The position numbers and the translations under genes are program-made. Below, in pieces: positions 53,096 through 61,345 of a stretch of DNA of 63,619 nucleotides. Numbering within the stretch: position 1 is the stretch's first letter; each line of letters opens with the position of its first letter. Under the pieces are notes generated by a model, which ran no database searches, was not told the DNA's origin, and saw only the letters and a program-made list of their open reading frames with translations. Origin of the DNA: CAZILM01 sp964625325 (GTDB lineage Bacteria; Patescibacteriota; Saccharimonadia; Saccharimonadales; CAYVSP01); contig CAZVBA010000001.1 of the NCBI GenBank assembly GCA_964625325.1, positions 1 through 63,619 on the forward strand, in the 5' to 3' direction.

Positions 53096-53557
53096 TTATT
53101 TCAAGTTTCGCAAAGCGTGAGCTTGTTGCATGACGGCATCGATAAATTGGTTGCCTAGGCTAGCTCTGGCAGTCGCCTGCTCCTCTGTCGCACAAGTCAA
53201 AATACCAAAACCAATCGGCTGGCTTTCATCAAGCTGGACGCGCAGAACACCTTCGGTTACGAACTTGCAGACATAGTCAAAGTGCGGCGTATCACCCTGT
53301 ATCACACAACCCAGGGCTAGCAGGGCATCATACTTCTTTGTCTGGGCCAACTGCTGCAAAACCAGCGGGAGTTCAATGGCACCGGCCACTTCAACGGTCT
53401 TGATATTCTCGGGTTTTAGTTGATAATCCCCGGCCCTTTTTAAAGCACTCTGGAGCAACTGGCTCGTTATGGGCTGGTTGAACTGAGCTATCACAATCCC
53501 CAGCCGCCAGGTGCTGGCGTCAAACGGTTGAAAATCACCAAGTTTAGCTGTTTGCAT
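53096..53557 (-). CDS. ribH: 6,7-dimethyl-8-ribityllumazine synthase
   Basis: A 153-residue lumazine synthase that condenses 5-amino-6-ribitylamino-uracil with 3,4-dihydroxy-2-butanone 4-phosphate. Motifs include FNQPITSQLLQSAL, VAGAIELPLVL and ALGCVIQGDTPHFDYVC with the catalytic His92, then TEEQATARAS. The start overlaps the riboflavin synthase stop by 14 bases. It is the last gene of the three-gene operon. The two upstream-pathway enzymes are not in the window. Confidence 0.95.
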   Translation of the reverse strand: MQTAKLGDFQPFDASTWRLGIVIAQFNQPITSQLLQSALKRAGDYQLKPENIKTVEVAGAIELPLVLQQLAQTKKYDALLALGCVIQGDTPHFDYVCKFVTEGVLRVQLDESQPIGFGILTCATEEQATARASLGNQFIDAVMQQAHALRNLK

Positions 53558-54137
53558 ACAGTTTTAGGCCTTTCACAATGTATTTGCCAATCATATCAAA
53601 CTCCAGGTTTACTTTGTCGCCTACTTTCAATTTGCCTAGAGTGGTGTGTTTAGTCGTGTATGGTATCAGCGCCACGCTAAAGCTCTTTGCAGACACATCC
53701 ACTACGGTTAACGAAACACCATTGATGGTGATGGCGCCTTTGGGCACAACCAAAGCGCCATTGCTTGGGCTGTAAGTTATCTGAACCAAGCGGTCGTTAC
53801 CCTCTTTAATTTCAGTTACTGTGCCAACCTCATCAACGTGGCCTTGGACAAAATGACCGCCAAATCGGTCGCTAGCTTGTAACGAGCGCTCCAAATTGAC
53901 CGTTTCAGGTACTTGTTTGCCAAAGGTGGTTTTACGGAGTGTTTCAGGCACTAAATGGCATTGGAAACTGGCACTAGTGAGTAGACTGATGGTTAAACAA
54001 ACCCCGTCCGTATTAATAGATTCACCTTCAACTAATTCTGCCCACCCGTCTGGCCTGACAATGTCTAGGTCAAGGCCGCCGTCTTGCGGCTCAGTTTTAA
54101 GTACCCTGGCGGTATCAGTAATAATGCCCGTGAACAT
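53544..54137 (-). CDS. ribE: Riboflavin synthase alpha chain
   Basis: A 197-residue protein with two lumazine-binding repeats. The first starts MFTGIITDTARV and the second GHFVQGHVDEVGTVTEI; each carries the TLG / GVSLTVV type turn. It dismutates two lumazines to riboflavin and a pyrimidine. The ATG overlaps the riboflavin kinase stop by one base (TAATG) and has a GGAGAG SD. It works with ribH directly downstream. Confidence 0.95.
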   Translation of the reverse strand: MFTGIITDTARVLKTEPQDGGLDLDIVRPDGWAELVEGESINTDGVCLTISLLTSASFQCHLVPETLRKTTFGKQVPETVNLERSLQASDRFGGHFVQGHVDEVGTVTEIKEGNDRLVQITYSPSNGALVVPKGAITINGVSLTVVDVSAKSFSVALIPYTTKHTTLGKLKVGDKVNLEFDMIGKYIVKGLKLYANS

Positions 54138-54526
54138 TAACTCTCCTGTTTATCAAACCATTGCCGGGCCGCCGCTTCATCTTGCTTCATAACTTTTAGA
54201 AGTTCTTCGACTGACCCAAACTTCTGGTTTGGGCGATGAAAATGATGAATGCTTACCCGCAGCTCCTCATCATAGTAGTCTTTGTCGGTAATATCCAGCA
54301 GGTGGGCTTCCAGGCGTCGGTCTTTGTCGCCTAAAGTAACTGGCGCGCCAATGAATATGAGGGTCGGCTGGTGCTTGTATTTGGCCAAGTCGGCATAGCC
54401 GAAGTAAACACCATCGCTTAGTTTGGTGTTGGTCTCGATATTGGCGGTTGGATAGCCAAGTCTTCGGCCATCGCCCCTAAAATGTCTCGTCAGTCCGCTC
54501 AGTTCGGCTAAAACACCTAAAATCAT
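54137..54526 (-). CDS. Stand-alone riboflavin kinase
   Basis: A 129-residue protein that matches only the C-terminal kinase domain of RibF. It should phosphorylate riboflavin to FMN. The signature GRRLGYPTAN (20-29), DGVYFGYA, FIGAPVTLGDKDRRLEAHLLD and SIHHFHRPNQKF are visible. The N-terminal FAD synthetase domain of bacterial RibF is missing, so FAD would need another enzyme. A TACACT hexamer (54533-54538) ends six bases before the ATG, giving a leaderless operon start. Confidence 0.88.
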   Translation of the reverse strand: MILGVLAELSGLTRHFRGDGRRLGYPTANIETNTKLSDGVYFGYADLAKYKHQPTLIFIGAPVTLGDKDRRLEAHLLDITDKDYYDEELRVSIHHFHRPNQKFGSVEELLKVMKQDEAAARQWFDKQES

Positions 54527-54532
54527 GTAGGT

Positions 54533-54562
54533 AGTGTAAGTAACTCTGGCTACAGAAGTCTA
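54533..54562 (-). promoter_or_regulatory. Promoter of the riboflavin operon (leaderless)
   Basis: Minus-strand TAGACT (54557-54562), an 18-base spacer and TACACT (54533-54538), then six bases to the ATG. No FMN riboswitch-like fold is visible; the gap to the next gene is only 55 bases. Confidence 0.45.
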
Positions 54563-54581
54563 GTAGTTCGCCTTAGTGTTC

Positions 54582-57500
54582 TTATCCTGGCAAACCGGTC
54601 GGTGGTACATAAGGAGCCGTCGGATCACTGCCAGCACCTGGCCGACCGCTTGTTCCTTCTAACCTCCGCCGCTCTTCTTCCCTTTTATCAAATTCTTTAA
54701 CTGTATCTTCTAGGCCAGCTTGGCGAGACATCTCCAGCCAGGCAGCCTTGGCATCTGGGTCGCCGCCACCGAAGACTGAGGCGCCTTGAAGGATGGCGTC
54801 TCTTACGGCTTTTTGATGGTCAGCCGAAACCGGTTTGCCATCACCGCCTATGGCTTCACCCCTAGCTACAGCTAGTAGACCGCCCTCGCGCGCTTTGCGC
54901 GAACCATCGGCATTTCTGATCCAGTCGCCATTCTCATCTTTGTCAAATGCCAGGTCCTCAATGCTGCCGCCCTTAGCACCTATATAATCGTGCGGTTTGA
55001 TGGTTTTGATGAGATCTGTCAAACGCTTTGGATTTTGAAGTACGCTCTTGGCTCGGCGTTCGCCCTTCTCATTTACTTCAGTCCTGGTGTCACCATAACC
55101 CAACTTGGCATCCAAACGCTTCTCTTGGCCAAATAGCTGAGCCCGCGAAATCAATGCGCCGGCCATTTGCTCGCCAACCCGCTGGCCAGGCGCGGCATCA
55201 TAGGCCAGGCGGTCATGAACAGCCGCCAGGTCATCAGCCGAGGCAAAACCGTGTTGCGACCAGCCCATAGCGCCGGCGGCGATAACGCTGGCCTGATTGG
55301 TCTTCTCGCTCGAGTTCAGGGTGGACAAGTAGCCAGCCTGGCCCATTAGAGCGCGGCCGCCAATCGATTCGGTATCGTCATCACTGTTAGATAGAATTTC
55401 ACCCATTCTCTTATACTGTTCATAGGTTTGCGGTGCCTTACCCCACAACCCTTCAGCTTCCAATGCCTCTCTAGTGCTCTTGCCGGCGTACTGACCGCTG
55501 ATTTGATTACCCTTAAAACGGTGGGCACCGGTAAGAGCCTGGTAAGCCTTGTCATTAAAATCATTCTGGTTGAGGTGTTGGAAAACTTCTTGGGATTGTT
55601 CTACCTTAGCGTTCTGGATTTTACCCATGATTTGTGATGAACGCCGGGCCAGCGGATTATTAGCAAAGCCCATGGCGCCCAGGGCTTTGCTACCGTAGAG
55701 AGTGGCATAATTGTGTGGTTCAAAGACCGAGCCCGCTAATTTATTCCCAAAACGGCCGCGCCGCGTGTTCGTCCCATAAATACCGCCGGCTTTGGCGCGG
55801 GCACCACGGTTGGCAACAATGCCCTGTCGGCTTTTCTTCAGCCGGTCAAAGACACCACGGCTGCGGTCATTGACCATGCCTCCAAGCGTACCAACCAGTC
55901 CACTGGCCATGGTGAAGGCCTTGGGAATCAAGAAATACGGTATGTAAGTGGCCACCAGTGCAATCCATGGTCCGGCAGCACCCGCCCCGACTTCGGCAAT
56001 TTTGCCGAACACCTGGCCCAGGACTATAAAACCAGTGATGATTGAGTAAACCAACAAGGCACCAAAGAAGGATTCGTGCCAGATCTTCCATAATTTTTGG
56101 GTATTGGGCAAAATTGACGCGATTATGGCCAACGGCGCCACGATTACCAGTAATATGACCAGCATCTGCCTGAGGATTATGGCGAAAAAGGCGATGAGTA
56201 ACGCTGCAGCTGCTGTCACTAAGAAGCTGAGGGCACCTAGAATGCCCAATGCCTGACTGGCAACCAGCCCGCCAACGGCTGCTAAGCTAACTTGACCACC
56301 GCCAATGCTGGCATTTTTAAGGTCACCGAAAGGTGTCAATATTAACGATTGAACGGCTCGTGCCAGGTCATTGGAAAGTATCACGGATAGGCGCAACAGT
56401 TCCCAGGACAAAGATATTGCAATAACCGCAATTGCCAAACGAGGCAATACCTTTTTAACCGTATACGCATCGACAAACTCAAGCGATAGCGCCTGCGCGA
56501 TTACCATAATCAGAGCAATGATGACCAACATGCTCAGAGAAATCAGCCGGACACCGTTCCAGGCCTGATAGATCGGATTAGACGAATCGGTTGTGAAGTA
56601 TTTATTAGCATCGATCTCGAGCTGGTCGGTTATAAAGCCGCCAACTTGATTTATTATCCGTTGGGTCAAATCAAGCAATGGACACATGAACCAGGTGAGC
56701 GGGTTGGCTGACCAATCGCAATCAACGTGAGCGACCGGTATATCAGACTGGGCATTAGGGGGTTTGTTAGCAATCGCCAACAAAGCGTCGTCGCCAAGGT
56801 GCCCGGCTTTGTTATTTGAGGCCAGTGAGGGGTAGGCGATGTAGGCATAAGGAGGGTAAGGAACAGAACCGATCCAGTTGTTTTTAATTTCCTGACCGGT
56901 CAAACATTTACCGTCATTTCCTTGGTATAAATTCTTCATACTGCCATTATTCTCGATCCAGGTGTAACCCTTGGTATTGGAACTATCAGTGTCCAAATCG
57001 GTTGCGCTGCTATTCAGGTTATAGGGAACCTCAATGAACGGATAAAATGGCGTAGTCTGACAGGCCGTATAGAAGCGTGGCGTACCTTCACTGCTGTGCA
57101 GACCCTGGACCGAACTGGTGATAGCGTTCGCTTCAGTGTCGCTACGCATAACGTTTTGACCGCCATTACCGAAAGACCCAATTGTCCTGTCATTTATCCA
57201 ATAAAATAAGGCATAAAACATACGCCGGTTTTTGCCATCAGGATTTGATAAAACCGTGTCATCCAGCCGCCAATTGTTAGCCAAGGTATCGTCATCAACA
57301 CCGAGACCAGACAGATGGCTGTTGTAGTGACTGATGGTGGCTATAACGACATTGCTCTGGGTCTTGCCAAAGTAGCATTTCTGGTCACTGCCTGAGCTAA
57401 AAGTAGGTATTTGAAAGATAGAACCGTATGGTGCATAGTTTTTCCATTGGTCCTGGCTAAACGTTTCAACCGCAAAACCGCCCAGGCAACTAGAACCCTG

Positions 57501-58418
57501 TTTATCCCATAATGTCTTGCCATCATCCTTAACCGGCCAATAAAATTGAACGCCGTCATTAAATAACTGGTCGCCTCCGTCATGGTTAAATACCTGATCA
57601 GGATTGAGGATTTTGTAGACGATTGGCTTGCCGTTGCTGTAATTTTGCTGCGTATCAACTATTTCTAAAGGCGAGATGAAAGTGAAGCGGTCAAAAGAAC
57701 TTTTGGGTAAAACAGCCGGCGAACTGGTTGCGGCTTCATACCATTGGTCATTACCGCCGGCACTGCCGACGCCAGGATCCGGTGAATTATCTATTTTTAG
57801 GGCATACCTTTGCGAGAATGTCGCATTGCAGGATAGTTCGTAGCCACCAAGCTGTTTTTGAGCGTCGCTTATGGGACAACTCGACTGGATCGAACCAGTG
57901 CAGTAAATGACGTTATAGGGCTGGTTAGGAGCCAGCGTTATGTCGTCTACATATGCATCTAATTTGTCGCTGTTAAGTGGGCCTTTCGGAGTAAAGCTTA
58001 GAATGTTTACCGACTCACAAGGCGAAGCAAAACCCGGGCTTAGGTAGGGACTTACATTATGCGTGCCAAACAATGCGTCAAGACTACTCTTGGTGTCCTT
58101 ATCGGGTATGTAAACTTTGAATGTATCGTCGAAATTAAACTTGGCTGGTGGTAAACTACCGCCGCCGACAACGCTGCCGCCGTGCGTACCGGTCGCCACT
58201 ATGGAGCGCCCATCACCTGAAAAATTTAAGTGCAAGTCATTTATCTGATCGGTGGGGAAAGCCTTAGCGCCAGCACCTTGGAGATCTGACACAGCATCTG
58301 CACGTACTAAAGATTTGATAAAAGCTGGACTAAGCAAGCTGCATAATAGGGTTGCAGTTAATAGATACAAAACGATATTTCGTTTTTGTTTAAAAATTGC
58401 CCAGATATTTTTAATCAT
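54582..58418 (-). CDS. VirB6/TrbL-like polytopic protein with large outer domain
   Basis: A 1278-residue protein from the ATG at 58418 (a TTG at 58433 is possible). Helix 1 is near residues 15-36. Residues about 40-590 form a large outer domain with several cysteines. About 625-860 hold six to seven helices (ISLSMLVIIALIMVIAQALS, LLVIVAPLAIIASILPNTQ), the VirB6/TrbL-like channel part. The last about 400 residues are charged and cytoplasmic, with DRLKKSRQGIVANRGARAK after the last helix. A TATAAT (58445-58450) lies upstream. It is probably the membrane-channel component. Confidence 0.75.
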   Translation of the reverse strand: MIKNIWAIFKQKRNIVLYLLTATLLCSLLSPAFIKSLVRADAVSDLQGAGAKAFPTDQINDLHLNFSGDGRSIVATGTHGGSVVGGGSLPPAKFNFDDTFKVYIPDKDTKSSLDALFGTHNVSPYLSPGFASPCESVNILSFTPKGPLNSDKLDAYVDDITLAPNQPYNVIYCTGSIQSSCPISDAQKQLGGYELSCNATFSQRYALKIDNSPDPGVGSAGGNDQWYEAATSSPAVLPKSSFDRFTFISPLEIVDTQQNYSNGKPIVYKILNPDQVFNHDGGDQLFNDGVQFYWPVKDDGKTLWDKQGSSCLGGFAVETFSQDQWKNYAPYGSIFQIPTFSSGSDQKCYFGKTQSNVVIATISHYNSHLSGLGVDDDTLANNWRLDDTVLSNPDGKNRRMFYALFYWINDRTIGSFGNGGQNVMRSDTEANAITSSVQGLHSSEGTPRFYTACQTTPFYPFIEVPYNLNSSATDLDTDSSNTKGYTWIENNGSMKNLYQGNDGKCLTGQEIKNNWIGSVPYPPYAYIAYPSLASNNKAGHLGDDALLAIANKPPNAQSDIPVAHVDCDWSANPLTWFMCPLLDLTQRIINQVGGFITDQLEIDANKYFTTDSSNPIYQAWNGVRLISLSMLVIIALIMVIAQALSLEFVDAYTVKKVLPRLAIAVIAISLSWELLRLSVILSNDLARAVQSLILTPFGDLKNASIGGGQVSLAAVGGLVASQALGILGALSFLVTAAAALLIAFFAIILRQMLVILLVIVAPLAIIASILPNTQKLWKIWHESFFGALLVYSIITGFIVLGQVFGKIAEVGAGAAGPWIALVATYIPYFLIPKAFTMASGLVGTLGGMVNDRSRGVFDRLKKSRQGIVANRGARAKAGGIYGTNTRRGRFGNKLAGSVFEPHNYATLYGSKALGAMGFANNPLARRSSQIMGKIQNAKVEQSQEVFQHLNQNDFNDKAYQALTGAHRFKGNQISGQYAGKSTREALEAEGLWGKAPQTYEQYKRMGEILSNSDDDTESIGGRALMGQAGYLSTLNSSEKTNQASVIAAGAMGWSQHGFASADDLAAVHDRLAYDAAPGQRVGEQMAGALISRAQLFGQEKRLDAKLGYGDTRTEVNEKGERRAKSVLQNPKRLTDLIKTIKPHDYIGAKGGSIEDLAFDKDENGDWIRNADGSRKAREGGLLAVARGEAIGGDGKPVSADHQKAVRDAILQGASVFGGGDPDAKAAWLEMSRQAGLEDTVKEFDKREEERRRLEGTSGRPGAGSDPTAPYVPPTGLPG

Positions 58419-58444
58419 TGTGCTTATGGTCAAATGTCAATAAA

Positions 58445-58450
58445 ATTATA
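58445..58450 (-). promoter_or_regulatory. -10 element of the VirB6-like gene
   Basis: A minus-strand TATAAT lies 26 bases before the ATG at 58418 and 11 before the in-frame TTG at 58433. The start choice affects leader length. Confidence 0.45.
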
Positions 58451-58535
58451 CCAACCCCAACACTATATAAGAAAGCGGTTTAAAGTAAATGTTAGTCGGC
58501 AACCAAGATAAAACAATGAATAATGGAGCTTATGT

Positions 58536-58952
58536 ATGAGTAAACGCAAGCAATTACTGTTAGCTTTCGTTATTATCTTATTCATTTTGGCTATCCTGCT
58601 GACGGTTGTTTCTGTGATAAACAAGGCCAGCAACAATCCGGCAACCGTAGGAAGACATTTTGCCGAACAAATTGTGGCCCAGAACCCCGACGAGTCTTAT
58701 AAACTGACAAGCCAGACATTTAGAGGTGCGACTACTATAGGGCAATGGCGGTCATTTGTTTATACCGCTGCACCAGCTTATAAAAATGCCCCGGTTCAAG
58801 ACACCAATGCATCTCATAACCCAACAAAAAATTCAGCTCAAGAAACTTTTCTAGTACAAACTAGTACAACCAAATACCTGATGACTATGAGCTTGAGCAA
58901 ACAGGGCGGTAGTTGGCTAGTGGACACCTTTACGGCGAGCCGCCAACGCTAA
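58536..58952 (+). CDS. Membrane-anchored hypothetical protein
   Basis: A 138-residue protein with an N-terminal helix (about 7-29) and a small outer domain (TVGRHFAEQIVAQNPDESYKLTSQTFR ... LVQTSTTKYLMTMSLSKQGGSWLVDTF) reminiscent of small NTF2-like or DUF4878-type domains. The SD is GGAG. It is upstream of the pilin operon and divergent from the VirB6-like gene. It may be an accessory envelope protein. Family not certain. Confidence 0.62.
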   Translation: MSKRKQLLLAFVIILFILAILLTVVSVINKASNNPATVGRHFAEQIVAQNPDESYKLTSQTFRGATTIGQWRSFVYTAAPAYKNAPVQDTNASHNPTKNSAQETFLVQTSTTKYLMTMSLSKQGGSWLVDTFTASRQR

Positions 58953-58977
58953 TTGTCTAAGCCCAGTTCTAATTCCG

Positions 58978-59006
58978 TTGCAACAAATTCTTAATCTCAC
59001 TATAAT
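58978..59006 (+). promoter_or_regulatory. Promoter of the pilin array (leaderless)
   Basis: TTGCAA (58978-58983), a 17-base spacer and a consensus TATAAT (59001-59006), with eight bases to the first pilin ATG. This is one of the best promoters in the window. Confidence 0.7.
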
Positions 59007-59014
59007 TGCACTAA

Positions 59015-59539
59015 ATGTTCAAGCTAAAACACAAAATTCTACGTAACGTTCTGACCCCATTGTTTATTTTATCTCTGCTCGTTACAACGTTGTTGATCGT
59101 GGCACTCAAGTCATCCCCCGCTTATGCTGACATTTCGGTCAATTGTCCTGACGGCACTCTCGGAAACGCCAGCACAGCCGATGCGGCCGACCATGCCTGT
59201 GATGGTCATCAGACCAAAGATTCACCAACCCAGCCAACCGGTACAGACACTACTACCATTAATCCAATAGTTACATCTACGCCCTGTGAAGGCGGCCAAG
59301 TTTTTTGCGATTTCGAAGTTAAATATATCGATCCGGCGATTCGCTTTTTGGCGATTGGCTTCGGTCTTATCATTACGATTATCGTTGTTTCGGCCGGCGT
59401 TCAATATTCAACGGCTGGAGGCGATCCCCAAAAGGTCAATGCTGCTAAAAAACGCATTTCTAACGCTCTTTTGGCGCTTCTGGTGTTTATCTTTATGTAT
59501 GCCCTTCTACAGTTCTTAGTGCCAGGAGGCTTATTCTAG
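59015..59539 (+). CDS. T4SS pilin-like protein 1
   Basis: A 174-residue protein with an N-terminal signal region (cleavage near SPAYADIS, about 33), a polar Cys-containing middle and two C-terminal helices (about 110-132 and 147-170). Between them is the family turn AGVQYSTAGGDPQKVNAAKKRI. This is the two-helix arrangement of TrbC/VirB2-type pilins (T4SS_pilin family). It is first of six tandem paralogues and probably the most strongly expressed. Confidence 0.82.
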   Translation: MFKLKHKILRNVLTPLFILSLLVTTLLIVALKSSPAYADISVNCPDGTLGNASTADAADHACDGHQTKDSPTQPTGTDTTTINPIVTSTPCEGGQVFCDFEVKYIDPAIRFLAIGFGLIITIIVVSAGVQYSTAGGDPQKVNAAKKRISNALLALLVFIFMYALLQFLVPGGLF

Positions 59540-60102
59540 TGAAGACTGCATTACGACGCTTAAGTTTGTTAACTGTTCCCCTCCTGCTTTTTGTATCGGT
59601 ATTGAGCGTCCACCTTGCCCGGCCCAGCGCAGCCCAAGCAGCAACCGCTAGTGTAACGTGTGCTGATGGCAGTGATGCCCCTGGTGGTGATACGGCGAAC
59701 TGCTCTGACTGCCCGAAACCGTCTTTCTTCGGACTCAAACCCTGGTATTACTACTTACCACTGAAAAGACCGCCACAAAATTTGCCGGGAGGACCAGTCA
59801 CCGGTAAATGCGTGGTTGACCTGGCATTAACTGATTCAAGCCAGAACACTAATGAAGGCAACATTAACAAATTATGGTTAATCGGCATTGTGCTGTTCGA
59901 AGACTTGTTAAGGATTGCCAGTTTGGTGGCAGTGGTATTTGTAATCTACGGCGGCGTGCGCTACATCACCAGCCAGGGCGAACCGGATCAAACCAAAGCC
60001 GCCCAAGGCACTATTATTGACGCGCTGATTGGTCTAGTTATTGCCATAGTCGGGGCAACAGTGGTAGCGTTTATAGGTAATCACCTAGGAGGAGGACCCT
60101 AA
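59539..60102 (+). CDS. T4SS pilin-like protein 2
   Basis: A 187-residue protein starting at GTG, with the stop of pilin 1 overlapping the start by one base. It has a signal region (ends near AAQAAT, 35), a Cys-rich outer stretch (TCADGSD ... CSDCPKPS), a KPWYYYLPL aromatic block, and two C-terminal helices flanking YGGVRYITSQGEPDQTKAAQGT. It is larger than the others in the outer section, so it may be a minor or adhesive subunit. Confidence 0.8.
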   Translation: MKTALRRLSLLTVPLLLFVSVLSVHLARPSAAQAATASVTCADGSDAPGGDTANCSDCPKPSFFGLKPWYYYLPLKRPPQNLPGGPVTGKCVVDLALTDSSQNTNEGNINKLWLIGIVLFEDLLRIASLVAVVFVIYGGVRYITSQGEPDQTKAAQGTIIDALIGLVIAIVGATVVAFIGNHLGGGP

Positions 60103-60368
60103 TGCTTTGGCGACTAGCCCTCGATAACCCATTTCCAAACGTCCATGCCGATAATGCTTCGCTGCAGAAGATACTTGGTCTGGTTTTTGGCACCATCGCC
60201 GCAGTAACGGTTATTTTCATCATTATTAATGCAATCCGTTATTCCACTAGCCTAGGCGACCCCCAAGCCAATGCCCGTATCCGCAATAGCATAATATATG
60301 CCTCAATTGGCCTAGTTATAGTGCTCGGCGCCGAGGCTATCGTGACGCTGGCCATTGGGAGGCTTTAG
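60102..60368 (+). CDS. T4SS pilin-like protein 3 (short, no clear signal peptide)
   Basis: An 88-residue protein with two helices (about 24-46 and 64-84) around INAIRYSTSLGDPQANARIRNS. It lacks the N-terminal signal region present in the other five. It starts on the last base of the previous stop (TAATG) with GGAGGA before it. It is either inserted by YidC or a small membrane component rather than a polymer-forming pilin. Confidence 0.78.
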   Translation: MLWRLALDNPFPNVHADNASLQKILGLVFGTIAAVTVIFIIINAIRYSTSLGDPQANARIRNSIIYASIGLVIVLGAEAIVTLAIGRL

Positions 60369-60369
60369 A

Positions 60370-60786
60370 GTGAAAAAATTACTGGCCACCATCTTCCTGG
60401 TATTGTTCATGGTGCCTGTTACCACCGCCCCGTTAGCCGCTGCTGCCGTTGGCAATATTAGCGATGTTTGCCATAATGCCGACTCAACCCAAGTATCGGA
60501 TACCTGCAAAAATCCGGCCAATCAATCGCCCGATCCGAATGCACCCAATCCCATCTTTGGTCCGGGCGGCATCTTAACCACGCTTATCAACATATTATCG
60601 TTGGCTGTCGGTGTCATATCGGTCTTTGTCATTTTAATCGCCGGCATTAAGTTTATAACCTCGTCGGGCGAACCTCAAAGCGTAAATAGCGCCCGTAATA
60701 CAATTCTATACGCTGTCATTGCCCTGGTGATAACAATGAGCGCGCAACTAGCTGTTAGGTTAATACTAAGCCGACTACCCAACTAA
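60370..60786 (+). CDS. T4SS pilin-like protein 4
   Basis: A 138-residue protein from the GTG at 60370, one base after the previous stop and with a GGGAGG SD. It has a signal peptide (ends near PLAAAAVG, 24), a short Cys-pair stretch (VCHNADSTQVSDTCK) and two helices around AGIKFITSSGEPQSVNSARNTI. The upstream TTG in the same frame was rejected because it lies inside the SD region. Confidence 0.8.
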   Translation: MKKLLATIFLVLFMVPVTTAPLAAAAVGNISDVCHNADSTQVSDTCKNPANQSPDPNAPNPIFGPGGILTTLINILSLAVGVISVFVILIAGIKFITSSGEPQSVNSARNTILYAVIALVITMSAQLAVRLILSRLPN

Positions 60787-60795
60787 AGGAGCTAT

Positions 60796-61272
60796 ATGAA
60801 ATACCTAATAATGACAGTAACCCTCATCGCCCTCGTTTTTATGTTTTTGGTTGTTCCCAAACCGGCTGCGGCGCTATTTGACGATGCCAAAAACCAGGCT
60901 TGCCAAGGCCTTACGGTAGATAATACGCCGCCCGCCGCCCCAGGGGCTACACCCGCGGCCACTAACTGCGACCAAACTTCGGCCAACAGCAAGGTCAATG
61001 GCATATTAAAGGCTGCAATCAATGGTTTTTCACTGGTTATCGGCGTAATTGCCACTATTATGGTCATCATTGGCGGCCTCAAGTACGTTACCTCAGCGGG
61101 TGATGCCAATAATGTTAACAATGCTAAAAATACTATCCTCTACGCCATCATCGGTCTAGTGGTGGTAATGCTTGCCCAGACAATCCTGCATTTCGTCGTT
61201 AATAGAGTGAATCCGCTACCACCTTGCCCTCCCTTTAAAACGACCCTACCGGATGGCAGCCCGTGTAAATAG
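60796..61272 (+). CDS. T4SS pilin-like protein 5
   Basis: A 158-residue protein with a signal region (ends near PKPAAALF, about 27), two cysteines in the middle, two helices around GGLKYVTSAGDANNVNNAKNTI and a short Pro/Cys-rich tail (PLPPCPPFKTTLPDGSPCK). The SD is AAGGAG. It is closely related to pilin 6 in the loop. Confidence 0.82.
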   Translation: MKYLIMTVTLIALVFMFLVVPKPAAALFDDAKNQACQGLTVDNTPPAAPGATPAATNCDQTSANSKVNGILKAAINGFSLVIGVIATIMVIIGGLKYVTSAGDANNVNNAKNTILYAIIGLVVVMLAQTILHFVVNRVNPLPPCPPFKTTLPDGSPCK

Positions 61273-61345
61273 CCTGCCTGCGGGCTTGAATCCCCTAAAC
61301 TGTTTGTGGTATAAACAGGTAGAATCATAAAGAAAGGTCAACTAA

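Noticed and set aside
54527..54581. FMN riboswitch before the riboflavin operon
   Set aside because: The gap is too short (55 bases) and the predicted transcript starts at the ATG, so there is no room for an aptamer.
61273..61345. Possible terminator between pilins 5 and 6
   Set aside because: The AGCC/GGCT stem is only four pairs and is not followed by a T-run.
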